NCBI RefSeq assembly: GCF_050003625.1
Contig: NC_134401.1
Span: 96,760,852 to 96,824,851 of the forward strand
Reading direction: 5' to 3'
DNA from: Haematobia irritans
Lineage: Eukaryota > Arthropoda > Insecta > Diptera > Muscidae
Length of the DNA: 64,000 nucleotides
Both the position numbers and the translations under genes were made by a program. The notes under the pieces were generated by a model. The model saw only the letters and a program-made list of their open reading frames with translations, was not told the origin of the DNA and ran no database searches. Below, piece after piece: positions 44,661 to 56,241 of this stretch; positions within the stretch are counted from its first letter, which is position 1; the number at the start of each line of letters is the position of its first letter.

Positions 44661-45345
44661 AATATGGGAAACATTTAAATCTGAAGCAATTTTAAAGAAA
44701 CTTCGCAAAAGTTTATTTACGATTTATCGCTCGATATATATGTATTAGAAGTTTAGGAAAATTAGAGTCATTTTTGCAACTTTTCGACTAAGCAGCAGCG
44801 ATTTTACAAGGAAAATGTCGGTATTTTGGCCATATTTGTCAAAATCAGAAAAACATATATATGGGAGCTATATCTAAATCTGAACCGATTTCAACCAAAT
44901 TTGGCACGCATAGCTACAATGCTAATTCTACTCCCTGTGCAAAATTTCAACTAAATCGGAGCAAAAAATTGGCCTCTGTGGTCATATGAGTGTAAATCGG
45001 GCGAAGCCAGAGTTTCGCCCGATTTACATATAAGTCCATATCGGGCGAAATATATATATGGGAGCTATATCTATATCTGAACCGATTTTTTCCAAAATCA
45101 ATAGGGTTCTATTCTGAGCCAAAACACATACTTGTGCCAAATTTGAAGTCGATTGAACTAAAACTGCGACCTAGACTTTGATTACAAAAATGTGTTCACG
45201 GACAGACGGACATGGCTATATCGACTCAGGAGCTCACTCTGAGCATTTTTGCCAAAGACACTATGCGCCTATCTCGTCTCCTTCTGGGTGTTGCAAACAT
45301 ATTCTCTAACTTATAATACCCTGTTCCACAGTGTGGCGCAGGGTA
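44661..45345 (+). mobile_element. DINE-like family B, 5'-truncated
   Basis: Starts in the post-head region ('atatgggaaacatttaaatc'), with internal units, a short core near 45200 and terminal hairpin TACCCTGTTCCAC...GTGGCGCAGGGTA. It abuts the hairpin of the preceding element directly. Confidence 0.8.
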
Positions 45346-45710
45346 TAAAAAATTGAAAATTTGGAAGCACTTAAATTATAGTGTCCATACTGTATGCACT
45401 ACTTTTCTACACAAAGTTTGCATAATTTGGCATTTTATTGTTTTCTTTGGATCGCAAGCCTGAAAAAAATATCTAAATAATGGTGGTACTGTACTTATCG
45501 CAGCTAAGTTGCACTGGTGTAAGTGGATTCTTCGGCTCTCGCTTACAAGGTTGTACTCCTGTCAAGAAGTCAAGTTTGTTTTTATCACGACGTATTAAGA
45601 AGTAGTCGAGTCTTGAAGAAGAAACAACATCTTTAAATTAGAGAAATGCGTCTTCTATGATAGGTGATATTGGTATTTTAAGGACATGCACTTTTTGGCT
45701 TCACGAAAAT
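45346..45710. other. Mostly unassigned; E-like end at the right
   Basis: 'agagaaatgcgtcttctatg' and 'tcacgaaaatatttttttcg' near 45640-45720 resemble the family E end. The rest is unassigned. Confidence 0.4.
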
Positions 45711-46035
45711 ATTTTTTTCGCATATTGAAAAATGGTCTTGGACTAAAGCCATTAAAGTTCGAAGAAGTGCAAGGGCTCGCCGATAAACAAAAAAAGTAGG
45801 ACCGGAAAGAACCAAGGAGTTACTTCAGTTCCGAATTTGGTTTTCTTCGATGTGAAGCCATTCCACATTGGGCAGTCAATCCATTGGAAATTTGCAATTT
45901 TGAAGGTTATGGTTGGCACAAAACAATACCAAAATCTCTTTGCTTCGCCGCAAATAGACCTCTTTCATGCAACGTGCCTGTCAACTAAAGGACAAAATTC
46001 GAATCAAAGATTCGAACAAATCTAAATTAATTTAT
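45711..46035 (+). pseudogene. Tc1/mariner transposase remnant, middle part
   Basis: Conceptual pieces LKPLKFEEVQGLADKQKK and PNLVFFDVKPFHIGQ-like sequence correspond to the region spanning the first catalytic Asp (the 'VFxDExxF' block) of the family whose other pieces lie at 15418, 22555, 49815 and 57425. Here the block reads VFFDVKPF, with Val in place of the Glu seen in the 49.8-kb copy. Frameshifts are present. Confidence 0.6.
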
Positions 46036-46230
46036 TTCCCAGCAAAAAAAGTGTCCTAGGACGGATGTCCACCATTTTAACAGTCGTTGCACTGAACTCG
46101 CATCACTTCTTAAAATCTCTTTGCTTCGCCGCAAATAGACCTCTTTCATGCAACGTGCCTGTCATCTAAAGGACAAAAATCGAATCAAAGATTCGAACAA
46201 ATTTAAATTTATTTATTTCCCAGCAAAAAA
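45931..46230 (+). repeat. Local tandem duplication, offset 181 bp
   Basis: 'aaaatctctttgcttcgccg' at 45931 recurs at 46112, and the similarity runs to CCCAGCAAAAAAAG in each copy (~46038 and ~46219). It spans the transposase remnant/F boundary, so it duplicates that junction. Confidence 0.85.
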
Positions 46231-46600
46231 AGCGTCGCCAAAAAAGTAGTGAAAATGTTATTTTTGGATCCGGAAGTGGTGCAAAATTGGCGCAAAAGCG
46301 ATGAATTTAACATGGGCTTGTCATAGGACTGATGTCCACCATTTTAACAGCCGTTGCACTGAACTCGCATCATTTTTTAAGGTGTGATGCATTTTTTATG
46401 AGTTTTAATGCATTCTTACGCTTGTTTGGAACGTTTAACATCAAATATTTTCAAAAATTCGCAATTTTTCTAGAATGGATTTGGAATTTTTTTCGGCAAA
46501 ATTTAAATAATTTTTATCAACTTCACACAAGATTTCTAATTTTATGTGTGTTTGTATATTTTTTTAAATTTTTTGAGGTCTTAAAATATTACCTTTAAAC
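46036..46600 (+). mobile_element. MITE family F, copy 4, with the internal duplication
   Basis: Starts CCCAGCAAAAAAAGTGTCC. It contains 'ttttggatccggaagtggtg', 'catgggcttgtcatagg', 'atgagttttaatgcattctt'. The end is not clear. Confidence 0.65.
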
Positions 46601-46675
46601 ATTGACATCTTGTTGTGTGGTGAAGGGCATAATATAGTCGATCCCTCTAGACTTTTGTCCTTACTTCACTTCATC
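46601..46675 (-). mobile_element. DINE-like family B, 5' head fragment
   Basis: 'gggcataatatagtcgatcc' and 'tagacttttgtccttactt' are a diverged inverse of the family B head. Confidence 0.55.
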
Positions 46676-47165
46676 TAAATAGAAACCATTTAGAAGTAAA
46701 TATTTTCTTGAAGCCCTTAACTTCACTAAGAAGTTTTTTTTTCAACTTTAATATGCACTTTTTTCCCCTACATCTGAATATGTTGGCGTATGAGTTGTGC
46801 AAGTATCCCTAATAAAATATGGTCTACATATTGCTATGATACCATTGGGTAGTTTTAATGGCCGTTTTTTTGTTTTTGTTTACATTCCATTTTTCCCCAG
46901 CTAACATTGCGCTTCTCTTGTGTTTGAGTAGTTTTTGTTTTCCAGTTGGTGCACCATATTTTTCCACTTTGATGCTAGTGCTAGTGGCTCTTCAAGTGCA
47001 TAGTGATGAAATGTGATATTTATGCAATAAAAAAACAAATATGCAGGAGTAAATATATTAAGGTTGGTGGGACTTCAATAATGAAAGACCTTTGAAAAGG
47101 TTTGACAAAGTAAATAAAATATAGGTAAATATATAGAATCGAAATGGTATAGATACACAGCACAC
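46676..47165. other. Apparently single-copy DNA
   Basis: No repeat family and no exon supported. Confidence 0.4.
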
Positions 47166-47169
47166 ATGA

Positions 47170-47440
47170 ATAAAGTGCAAAATTTTATTTCTATAGAAAA
47201 TTTTGTCAAAATTTTATTTCTATAGAAAATTTTGTTAAAATTTTTTCTCAGGAAAATTTTGTCAAAATTTTATTTTTATAGAAAATTTTGTGAAAATTTT
47301 ATTTCTATAGAAAATATTGTCAAAATTCTATCCATATAGAAAATGTTGTGAAAATTCTATTCCTATAGAAAATTTTGTCAAAATTTTATTTCTATAGAAA
47401 ATTTTGTCAACATTTTATTTCTATAGAAAATTTTGTCAAC
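47170..47440 (+). repeat. 29-bp minisatellite array, plus orientation
   Basis: About nine units, ending at an inserted ~350-bp segment. Confidence 0.93.
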
Positions 47441-47444
47441 ATTG

Positions 47445-47795
47445 AAATGAAAAAAGAATGAATTTCAAAAAACACACGGAAGAATGCGCCAGAATGTATC
47501 GACATATTATAAACAAGCATCGACACAAACGAAGTTTAGTGTACGGTGAATTGCGAAACAAACAGCAGCACAAGAACTCAACTTAGTTATTTTTCGATAA
47601 AATATATTTTCAATAACAATTGTGATTTTTGTGAACATTAAATGTAATTTAATTTTTGTATTTTATGTAGATACAAAATCCCAGAAGATGGTTAGTGGCA
47701 CTAACCGAAATATTGGAAATAAATATTAAAACAAATCAATAATCGATTGTTTCTATGACCTCAAGCCGAACAAAATTAATAATCAGAATAACATT
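47445..47795. mobile_element. Unclassified insert splitting a 29-bp array
   Basis: Non-array sequence flanked by array units on both sides. It contains a strong stem GGTTAGT/ACTAACC (47690-47696 / 47700-47706) followed by GAAA. This resembles hammerhead stem II and the following core, but the CUGANGA box reads CAGAAGAT and no stem III or cleavage site is visible. Confidence 0.4.
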
Positions 47796-48302
47796 TTATT
47801 TGTATAGAAAATTTGTCAAAATTTTGTTTCTATAGAAAATATTGTTAAAATTTTATTTCTATAGAAAATGTTGTCAAAATTTTATTTCTATAGAACATTT
47901 TGTCAATATCTTATATCTACAGAAAATTTTTTCAAAATTTTATTTCTATAGAAAATGTTGTCGAAATTTTATTTCTATTGAAAATTTTGTCAAAATTTTA
48001 TTTCTATAGAAAATTTTGTCAAAATTTTATTTCTATAGAAAATTTAGTCAAAATTTTATTTCTATAGAAAAATTTGTCAAAATTTTATTTCTATACAGAA
48101 AATTTTGTCAAAATGTGATTTTTATAGAAAATTTTGTAAAACTTTTATTTCTATAGAAAATGATGTCAAAATTTTATTTCTACCGAAAATTTTGTGAAAA
48201 TTTTATTTTTATAGAAAATTTTGTGAAAATTTTATATCTAAGAAAATTTTGTGAAAATTTTATTTCTATAGAAAATTTTGTCAGAACTTTATTTCTATAG
48301 AA
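47796..48302 (+). repeat. 29-bp minisatellite array, plus orientation
   Basis: About 17 units continuing the array interrupted at 47440. Cut at 48302 by a retroposon tail fragment. Confidence 0.93.
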
Positions 48303-48325
48303 GGTTAGGTTAGGTGGCAGCCATA
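48303..48325 (-). mobile_element. LINE/SINE 3' tail fragment
   Basis: GGTTAGGTTAGGTGGCAGCC is the inverse of the LINE tail end (GGCTGCC.. CTAACC). Only the terminal ~20 bp remain, directly at the start of element I. Confidence 0.65.
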
Positions 48326-48584
48326 AGCGTAGGAAGGCCTCTGGGGAGGGGGCTTAGACCCCCCAGAAAAAATTTAGCCCCCCCCAGAATTTGAAAACCT
48401 ATTTACGATTTTACATTTTTATAAAAATTAAACAAGTATATACAACCGCACAAAGTTCCGCTAAAGACTTTCATGCACAATCGAATTACTTGGGTTGTGG
48501 TAGCAGTTGCCGATGGCAATGTTTGAAGTCTGATATTTATGAAATAGAGCTATGATTGAACTTATGGTTAAGTTGAATAACTAA

Positions 48585-48723
48585 CAGCCTGTTTCTGTAT
48601 GTCGAACGAGTTCAATCGATCGACTGAAATGCATAGAAACAGCTGTTTTTTGGTTATAAATTCAGCTGGTTGTTTCCATTTTAGTCGATCCACAGAGCTC
48701 ATTCGACATACAGAAACAGGCTG
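48585..48723. mobile_element. Palindromic MITE with TAA target duplication
   Basis: 139 bp, almost entirely inverted repeat. The ends are CAGCCTGTTTCTGTATGTCG and its inverse, and inner blocks also pair (GATCGACT and AGTCGATC; CAGCTG twice). It is flanked by TAA at 48582-48584 and 48724-48726. A 3-bp TWA duplication suggests PIF/Harbinger. Confidence 0.8.
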
Positions 48724-48828
48724 TAAAGCTCCTTTATTATATTGTTTAGTCTGGTTTAGTCATCCTAATTAAAAATAGTAATTGGTATTAAAACTATTCT
48801 TTCATAAATTAATATCTTAATAATGCTG

Positions 48829-49467
48829 CAAAAAAGAGTCGCCAAAAATGAAGTGCAAATGTTCTTTTTGGGTCCGGAAGTGGTGCAAAATTGGCGGAGA
48901 AGCGATAAATGTAATAGGAACTCGTCATAGAACGAATGTCCACCGTTTCAACAGCCGTTGCAATAAATTTGCATCACTTCTTACGGTGTGATCCGAATTC
49001 AGAGTTTTGAATGTGAATTAAAAAATTGTGTGATATTTTCCCAAATAAATAATTTTTATTTATTCGTTTTTTATTTGATTTTTGGTCGACCTTTTGTTAG
49101 AATTATATAAATATTTATAAAGACCTCGAGCTTCAAGAAACATTAATTTATAATAATTTTTATATTTTTTTTTATGATTTTTAATGCATTCTAACGCTTG
49201 TTTGAATATTTTCAAAAATTATCGATTTTTCTATAATGGATTTAGCATTCTTGTGGCAAAATTTGAATAATTTTTACCATTTTATTTATTCTTACCCTTT
49301 TTTTTAACTATTTGAAAAAAGGAAACAAAAATTACGCATTAAAATATGAAAAAAACTGAAGTAAAAAACTTCCTGTGTAGTTAATATAATTAACTTCTTT
49401 GTGAATTTTTGGAAGTGCTTTTAAAGTTGTGACTTCAAAACAAATCCCAATTGTTTTGCTGGGAAAG
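48829..49467 (+). mobile_element. MITE family F, copy 5 (most complete)
   Basis: From CTGCAAAAAAGAGTCGCC to GTTTTGCTGGGA, 639 bp. Contains 'tttttgggtccggaagtggt', 'ctcgtcatagaacgaatgtc', 'gatttttaatgcattctaac'. Defines both ends of the family. Confidence 0.75.
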
Positions 49468-49499
49468 GTGTGGAACTACTTTTAGTTGCTTTATTATAT

Positions 49500-49835
49500 A
49501 TTATAGAATAATTTGTCAAAATTTTATTTCTATAGAACATTTTGTCAAAACTTTATTTCTATAGAAAACTTTGTCAAAATGTTATTTCTATAGAAAATTG
49601 TGTCAAAATCCTATTGTTATAGAAAATTATGAGAAAATTTTATTTCTATAGAAAATTTGGTCAACATTTTATTGCTATAAAAAATTTTATTTCTATAGAA
49701 AATATATGAAGTACCTAGTTGAGGAAGAGGAATATTTTGAAAAAGTTATCAAAAACTTCAAGAATTCTACCATCTACCAAACAGTAGAAAATCTACAATT
49801 TTTGGTAGAATTCTATCAACTGTGGCAACAATATT
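49500..49835 (+). repeat. 29-bp array element (H), plus orientation, with its terminal leader
   Basis: About seven units, then the inverse of the H leader: 'aaaaacttcaagaattctac', 'tctaccaaacagtagaaaat', 'tttttggtagaattctatca', ending 'actgtggcaac' at about 49830. Confidence 0.85.
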
Positions 49836-50185
49836 GAGATCCGGAAAATTTGATGGTAATTGTGCGGTAGATATCAAGGAATCTCCTTTCCAAGCCATTG
49901 CTGGGTTCAACTGTCTCGGTCGAGCCACCACACCATTATCATCACCGGTCCTTTAGTTCTGATGGCCAATCGAAGGTGTAAATTTACTCAAAACTTTGGC
50001 AAGCCATTTGGTTTGTTCACAAATTGTTCAATTTGGAATGACTTCTCATCGAAAACCAAATTTGGTAACTGGACACCGTCGCGCAAGCGAAGCAACTCCT
50101 TGCTACTTTTACCAGTCTAACTTTTTTGCACTTCTCGTAAATTCAATAGTTTGTAAAGTTTCGTGCCAAAAAAAATAGGATTTCA
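49815..50185 (-). pseudogene. Tc1/mariner transposase remnant with internal deletion
   Basis: On the minus strand: KELLRLRDGVQLPNLVF then DEKSFQIEQFVNKPNG (first catalytic Asp block, ~49990-50110), a TGA stop, then VNLHLRLAIRTKGPVMIMVW. The sequence then jumps to QQWLGKEIP and ISTAQLPSNFPDLN near the left end. The block with the second catalytic Asp is deleted, and the frame breaks at least twice. It is the best-preserved first half of the family. Confidence 0.75.
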
Positions 50186-50189
50186 ATTT

Positions 50190-50950
50190 AGTTAATGTTT
50201 TTAGCATTGACTTTGTGCAGTCTCTTCTTTGGTATTCACTTTGTCTTTTGAAACCACTCTAATATCCATTTATGGGAACCCCTATTGTAAAGGTAAAGGT
50301 AAGTTCTACTATCAGGATATTCATATTTTCAAAGGCATCTCACATGACTTGTTTTGACATTTATGGGGCTTTGTTGTCATAGCGAATGGGTGTGTGTGTT
50401 TATGTTGATACGCATAGTAGTATCTGGTGTAGCTTGTAGCGTGAAACAGAATGAAAATTTTCGGTCTATGTTTTATGTGAGGTTACTTAATCTCTAGAGA
50501 GTAAAAAATGGTTTTAGTTTTTGGCAGGTATAGCCACGTGCAATGCCCATATATTCTTGTTTTTTTTGCTTTCTCTTAGCATATGATACATGAATTTTTC
50601 TATTTATGAATTATAGTTACACCGTTTTGTTTGTGTTTTTAGTTACTAGCAGAGGTTGTTGATTTTGGTTCTCTTTCTATGGTGGTGGAAGTTTTAGTTG
50701 TTGCTGTTGGTCTTCACACTTCTTTAAATCTGACACAATGATTAATATACCTGAAGCTACGTAAGGTGTAAAATTTTTCTTTTATTGCTAAACATAAAAT
50801 ATGCTCAGGAATGAAAAGTCAAGTTGAATGCTCAATCTGTAGTAACATATGAAATTATCTTGAGATATGTGCGTTTAGCATGTAATGTACAGTGTTAAGA
50901 AAGAGAATAAAAAACGGAAAATTTAGTCAGAAGAAAACAAAATCAATGTG
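50190..50950. other. Apparently single-copy DNA
   Basis: No repeat family and no supportable exon; mixed composition. Confidence 0.45.
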
Positions 50951-50954
50951 TTCC

Positions 50955-53010
50955 TTGAAACAAATTGACAAAATTTTCTACAAAACTAAGATTTTGAAAA
51001 AAATTACTATAGAAATAAAATTTTGACAAAATTTTCTATAGAAATAAAATTTTGACGAAATTTTCTATAGAAATAAATTTTTGACAAACTTTACTATAGA
51101 AATAAACTTGTGACAAAATTGTAAATAGAAATAAATTTTGACAATTTTCTATATAAATAAAATGTTGACACATAAAATTTGGACAAAAGTTTCTATAGAA
51201 ATAAAATTTTGACAAATTTTTCTATAGAAATAAAATTTTGATAGAATTTTCTATAGAAATAAAATTTACACAAAATATCTAGAAAAAAAATGTTATAGAA
51301 ATTACATGACAAAATTTTCTATAGAAAATACAATTTTGACAAAATTTTCTATAGAAATAAAGTTTTGACAAAATTTTTTATAGAAACAATTTTGACTAAA
51401 TTTTCTATAGAAATAAAATTTTGACAAAAATTTTCTGTAGAATCAAAATTTTTACTAATTGTCTAGAGAAATAAAATTTTGACAACATTTTTTTTTTAAA
51501 AAAATGTTGACTAAATTTTCTGTAGAAATAAAATGTTGACAAATTTTTCTATAGAATCAAAATTTTTACTAATGGTCTATAGAAATAAAATCTTGATAGA
51601 ATTTTCTATAGAAATAAAATTTAGACAACATTTCTAAAAAAAAATCTATAGAAATAACATGACAAAATTTTCTATAGAAAATACAAGTTTGACAAAATTT
51701 TCTTTGAAATAAAATTTTGACAAAATTTTCTATAGAAATAAAGTTTTGACAAAAATTTTTTTGAAACAATTTTGACTAAATTTTCTATATAAATAAAATG
51801 TTGACAAATTTTTCTATAGAATCAAAATTTTTACTGATTGTCTATAGAAATAAAATTTTGACAAAATTTTCTATAGAAATAAAGTTGTGACAAAATTTTT
51901 TATAGAAACAATTTTAACTAAATTTTCTATAGAAATAAAATTTTGATAAAATTTTCTATAGAAATAAAATTTTGGGAAAATTTCTAAAAAAATTCTATAG
52001 AAATAACATTAGCAATAAATTTTCTATAGAAATAACATGACAAAATTTTCTATAGAAATACAATTTTGACAAATTTTTTTATAGAAATAAAATTTTGACA
52101 AAATTTTCTATAGAAATAAATTTTGTTTATAGAAAAAATTTTGATTCAGTTTTCTATAGAAATTGAATTTTGACAAATTTTTCTATAGAAATAAAATTTT
52201 GCCAAATTTTTCTATAGAAATAAAATTTTTATAGAATTTTCTATAGAAATAAAATTTAGACAAAATTTCTAGAAAAATTTTTCTATAGAAATAACATTAG
52301 CAATAAATTTTCTATAGATATAGCATGACAAAATTTTCTATAGAAATACAATTTTGACAAAATTTTCTATAGACAAAATTTTTATAGAAAAAATTTTGAC
52401 TAAATTTTCTATAGAAATAAAATTTTGACAAATTTTTCTAGAGGATCAACATTTTTACTAATTGTCTATAGAAATAAAATTTGGAAAAAAATTTCCTATA
52501 GAAATAAAATTTTGACAAATTTTTCTATAGAAATAAAATTTTGCCAAATTTTTCTATAGAAATAAAATTTTTATAAAATTTTCTATAGAAATAAAATGTA
52601 GGACAAAATATCTAGAAAAATGTTTCTATAGAAGTAACATTAGCAATAAATTTTCGATAGAAATAACATGACAAAATTTTCTATAGAAATACAATTTTGA
52701 CAAAATTTTCTATAGAAATAAAATTTTGACAAAATATTCTAGAGAAATAAAATTTTGACAAATTTTTCGACAGAAATATGATTTTGACAAAATTTTCTAT
52801 AGAAATAAAATTTTTACAAAATTTTCTACAGAAATAAAATTTGACAAAATTTTCTATAGAAATAAGATTTAGAACATTTTTTTAAAGAAACAGAATTTTG
52901 ACAAAATTTTCTATAGAAATAAAATGTTTACAGAATATTCTATAGAAATAAAATTTTTACAAAATTTTCTACAGAAATAAAATTTGACAAAATTTTCTAT
53001 AGAAATTTTT
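50955..53010 (-). repeat. 29-bp minisatellite array, ~2.05 kb
   Basis: Minus-orientation units. A variant carrying 'aacatgacaaaattttct' recurs at ~51305, 51658, 52036, 52324 and 52667, an irregular higher-order period of about 290-380 bp. Confidence 0.95.
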
Positions 53011-54779
53011 TGGAAGATTTTCTTCAAATTTTGTTTTTTTTTTGGTTTTTTGTTTTTCCTCTTCAGTATCTCTCAACAAAAATGCATCATGAAATATGAA
53101 AAGTATTTCATGGAAATATAAATATAAAATAATCCCGATTAACCTTAAAGGCCATTTTTTTTTCACTAGCCGGTGCGGATTAGCCAGTTAACCGGGGTCC
53201 ACTTTGTACACCCTAAGTAACAGGTCATGTATAAATCAAATTGGTGGAGGAATCGCAGAATATATCTTCGTCCGAAGGAAATGATGCTCACACAAGGGAT
53301 ATACCACTGGAAAAGGGGCCAATGCAGAGGATGGTTTTGATATTAAACAAAAAATAGTACGACATATTATAAAGAATTTTTAAAATTTTCACAATGTACA
53401 ACGCTAAGCAATTAGTAAGTGAAGGTTGTTTGTCTAAAATTTCGTTTGGGAGGAACAATTTATTTTGTTGTTTGTTGTCAAAAAAAAAAAAAAATAATTA
53501 AAAAATCAACCTGTATCATGTACAGTTTTGTACAATGGTATGTTTTATTTCATAGTTTCTCTTATATTTTATATTTCTAATTTACTATCAAACACCACTC
53601 GTATAGTTTCGCCGAACCATTGCTATATTTTAATTTCATATGTAGTAATAAATAAAAAAAAACAGATATATAGTTTATAAATTAATTAATGGCTACTATT
53701 CTGCTTATTTATATTAATCTATCCATATGTACATATTATTAATAGTTATTCATTAATTTCTAAATAAGGATATCATACAAATGTGATACGGATTGAATAA
53801 CTTTATTGAGTATCATCTATAGTCGTATGTTAGCAATATCTAGCATTATATCATATTTTGCTGCATCATCACCTTATTGAAATCGATAATTTATTATCAT
53901 TTTGATTGCATTTCATTTCTCAAGCACAAGCTAAGAGTCAAAAGTAATAAAGCATTCAATTTCATCATACTCATCGATCATTTTTTTTTGTTTGTTTCTT
54001 TGTTTCTTTCTTCTATCTCAATGAAAACATATTCACAAGGACATCAAGTATGCTTCGCTTGCCTTGGTTATAGCAGCGATTGTCATTTGTTCAAACAAAA
54101 ATTTCACATATTATTTATGAGAATGTTTTTAACGTTTTGGCAATGGAATTCATATATACACACACATAAAAACCTTGCATATTAATAAAGTGTAATAGTA
54201 ACGAGGCATACATAAGGGATATACTAGCAAACACATACACACACACACCCATCTGCACACATTCGATTATAAAATATTCAATAAATATTTCCTCTTTGTT
54301 AACAACCATCTACCGGTGTGGTGAGGTTTATACAGGGAATGCATTTTCAATATCCACCAAAGTGAATGATAACCATGTTAATGAAAGACAGGAAGAGAGA
54401 TAATAAATAGAGTATAACGGTGGGAGATAGGTGAGGGTACATAGGGAATATCAATGCGAGAACACTTATTCGTTCACACATCCACATTTGTGAATTCTCT
54501 ACAGCTGAGATTTTTAATTTCATTATGCGACATGTTCTCTTAATCAGATTCATGTGAAATACAATTATCCATTTCGTCTTGAGTGAATCTTTACCTTGCA
54601 ATCTTTTAGTTTTAAAAGTTCTCCATTGTATGGATTGGAAGTGGAGAATGTTCAGATGCATATGCATTTAAGAAATATTGCTATAAAGAGGAAAGGCAAC
54701 ATGAGTTGGTCATTACGTTTGTAACACACTTGGAATATGGATTTATGGCCATATACGAGTATTTAATTTTATTTATTTA
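53011..54779. other. Apparently single-copy DNA
   Basis: Contains an A-run at ~53480-53494 and a short (AC)n at ~54236-54248. Frames at 53877-54667 on both strands overlap and lack any recognisable domain. Confidence 0.45.
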
Positions 54780-55130
54780 TAAATTTTATTCCCATAGAAA
54801 ATTTTGTCAAAATTTAATTCTATAGAACATTTTATCAAAATTTTATTTCCATAGAAAATTTTATCAAAATTTTATTTCCATAGAAAGTTTTATCAAAATT
54901 TTATTTCTATAGAAAATTTTTTCAAATTTTATTTCTAAAGAAAATTTTTTCACATTTTGATTTATATAGAAAATTTTGACAAAATATTATTTCTATAGAA
55001 AATTTTTTTAAAATTTTATTTCTGTAGAAAATTTTGTCAAAATTTTATTTCTGTAGAAAATTTTGTCAAAATTGTATTTCTGTAGAAATTTTTTTCAAAA
55101 TTTTATTTCGATAAAAATTTTTGTCATACC
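54780..55130 (+). repeat. 29-bp minisatellite array, plus orientation
   Basis: About twelve units. Joined at 55130 to element D. Confidence 0.93.
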
Positions 55131-55640
55131 GTGGAAGAAAATGTAGGTTTATTTTAGAAAATTTTAACTAAAATAGTTTTATAATTGCAACATGTTATAA
55201 ATAAGTTAATACTTTTTGTCAAACTGAAGAAATTTTTTTTAAAAATAGTTAATTTTTTTCTGTTGTTTAAGAAAATTTCATATGTTGAAAGACAAAATTG
55301 GATTTAAAAATTGTTAAAATGTCTTTAGCGCTGTAGGAAGTTCAAGACAGGTACAACTTTAGTAAAATTTACTCATTTGAGAGACTTATGAACTCAATTT
55401 AAGCAAACTTCTGCCATTTTAGGAAAATATGAACTATTTTATTTTGTAGTAAAATTGTGCACTATATTTGTATACAACTTTTTTTCTTATTTTTAGTTCA
55501 CGTCATTAAAGTTAGCAAAAAATTATTCAAATAAGGAACATTTACTCATATTGTGCAAAATTTAAGTAAAATCAACTAATCTTCATGAACTAAAAGAAAG
55601 TTCAGTTGGCATTAGAACCCCTTTTTTCTGGGTGTCAAAA
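55131..55640 (+). mobile_element. Interspersed element D, copy 2
   Basis: Collinear with 36251-36765 (shared words listed there). It begins 'accgtggaagaaaatgtagg' and ends 'cccttttttctgggtgtc'. It splits a 29-bp array. Confidence 0.6.
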
Positions 55641-55786
55641 TTTTATTTTTTAGAACATTTTGTAAAAATTGTATTTTTATGGAAAATTTTTAAAAATTTT
55701 AGTTCTATAAAAAATTTGGTCAAAATTTGGTTTTTATAGAAAATTTTGTCAAAATTTGATTTCTATGGACAATTTTGTCAAAATTT
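55641..55786 (+). repeat. 29-bp minisatellite array, short block
   Basis: Five units between element D and the foldback MITE. Confidence 0.9.
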
Positions 55787-56241
55787 CTGATAACACTAGT
55801 TTACAAAAAAATGCATGTACACTTTATTAGAGACAACTTTTCTTATGTATTTTGATCTGCCGAATTTTAAAAAATTTTGAAAAAATTAAAATGGAGAGAA
55901 AAAAATTTGAATGGTTTATACTTTTCTGGCGGAAAAGGTCGATTGTAAAATACGATTTTTTTGGCTTTTTCGCATCGATATTTTTTGAACCACTTAACTT
56001 ATCACAGATCCAATTATACATGATTATTGGTCATGTTAGTACTTTTCATTTAAATACCAATAATCAGACATTTCTAACTCGAGATATAATAATTTGTTTA
56101 GTGCAAAAAAACGAACTAATATCTCAAAAACTGTTCAATAAAAAAATATTTTTTTTTTGGAATTCAGCAGATCAAAATACATAAGAAAAGTTGCCTCTAT
56201 TCAAGTGTACTTGATTTTTTTTTGTAAACCAGTGTTATCAG
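55787..56241. mobile_element. Foldback MITE with ~80-bp inverted ends
   Basis: The left arm begins CTGATAACACTAGTTTACAA and runs through 'acaacttttcttatgtattt' and 'tgatctgccgaatt'. The right arm is its inverse with few differences (inverse reads CTGATAACACTGGTTTACAA ... 'tgatctgctgaatt'). A 110-codon frame between the arms has no recognised domain. Superfamily undetermined. Confidence 0.87.

Larger units (their letters stand above)
48326..49512 (+). mobile_element. Element I, long copy with nested MITEs
   Basis: Starts 'cataagcgtaggaaggcctc' with a G/C-rich block ('tggggagggggcttag', 'tagcccccccc'). Then a family A head piece (ACAAGTATATACAACCGCAC), the palindromic MITE at 48585-48723, MITE F at 48829-49467, and 'gtgtggaactacttttagtt' shared with the short copy at 43815-44165. 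Its right end is replaced by a 29-bp array. Confidence 0.65.

Noticed and set aside
55852..56184. 110-codon frame between the foldback arms
   Set aside because: No domain, lysine/phenylalanine-rich as expected from AT-rich DNA, overlapped by a frame on the other strand.
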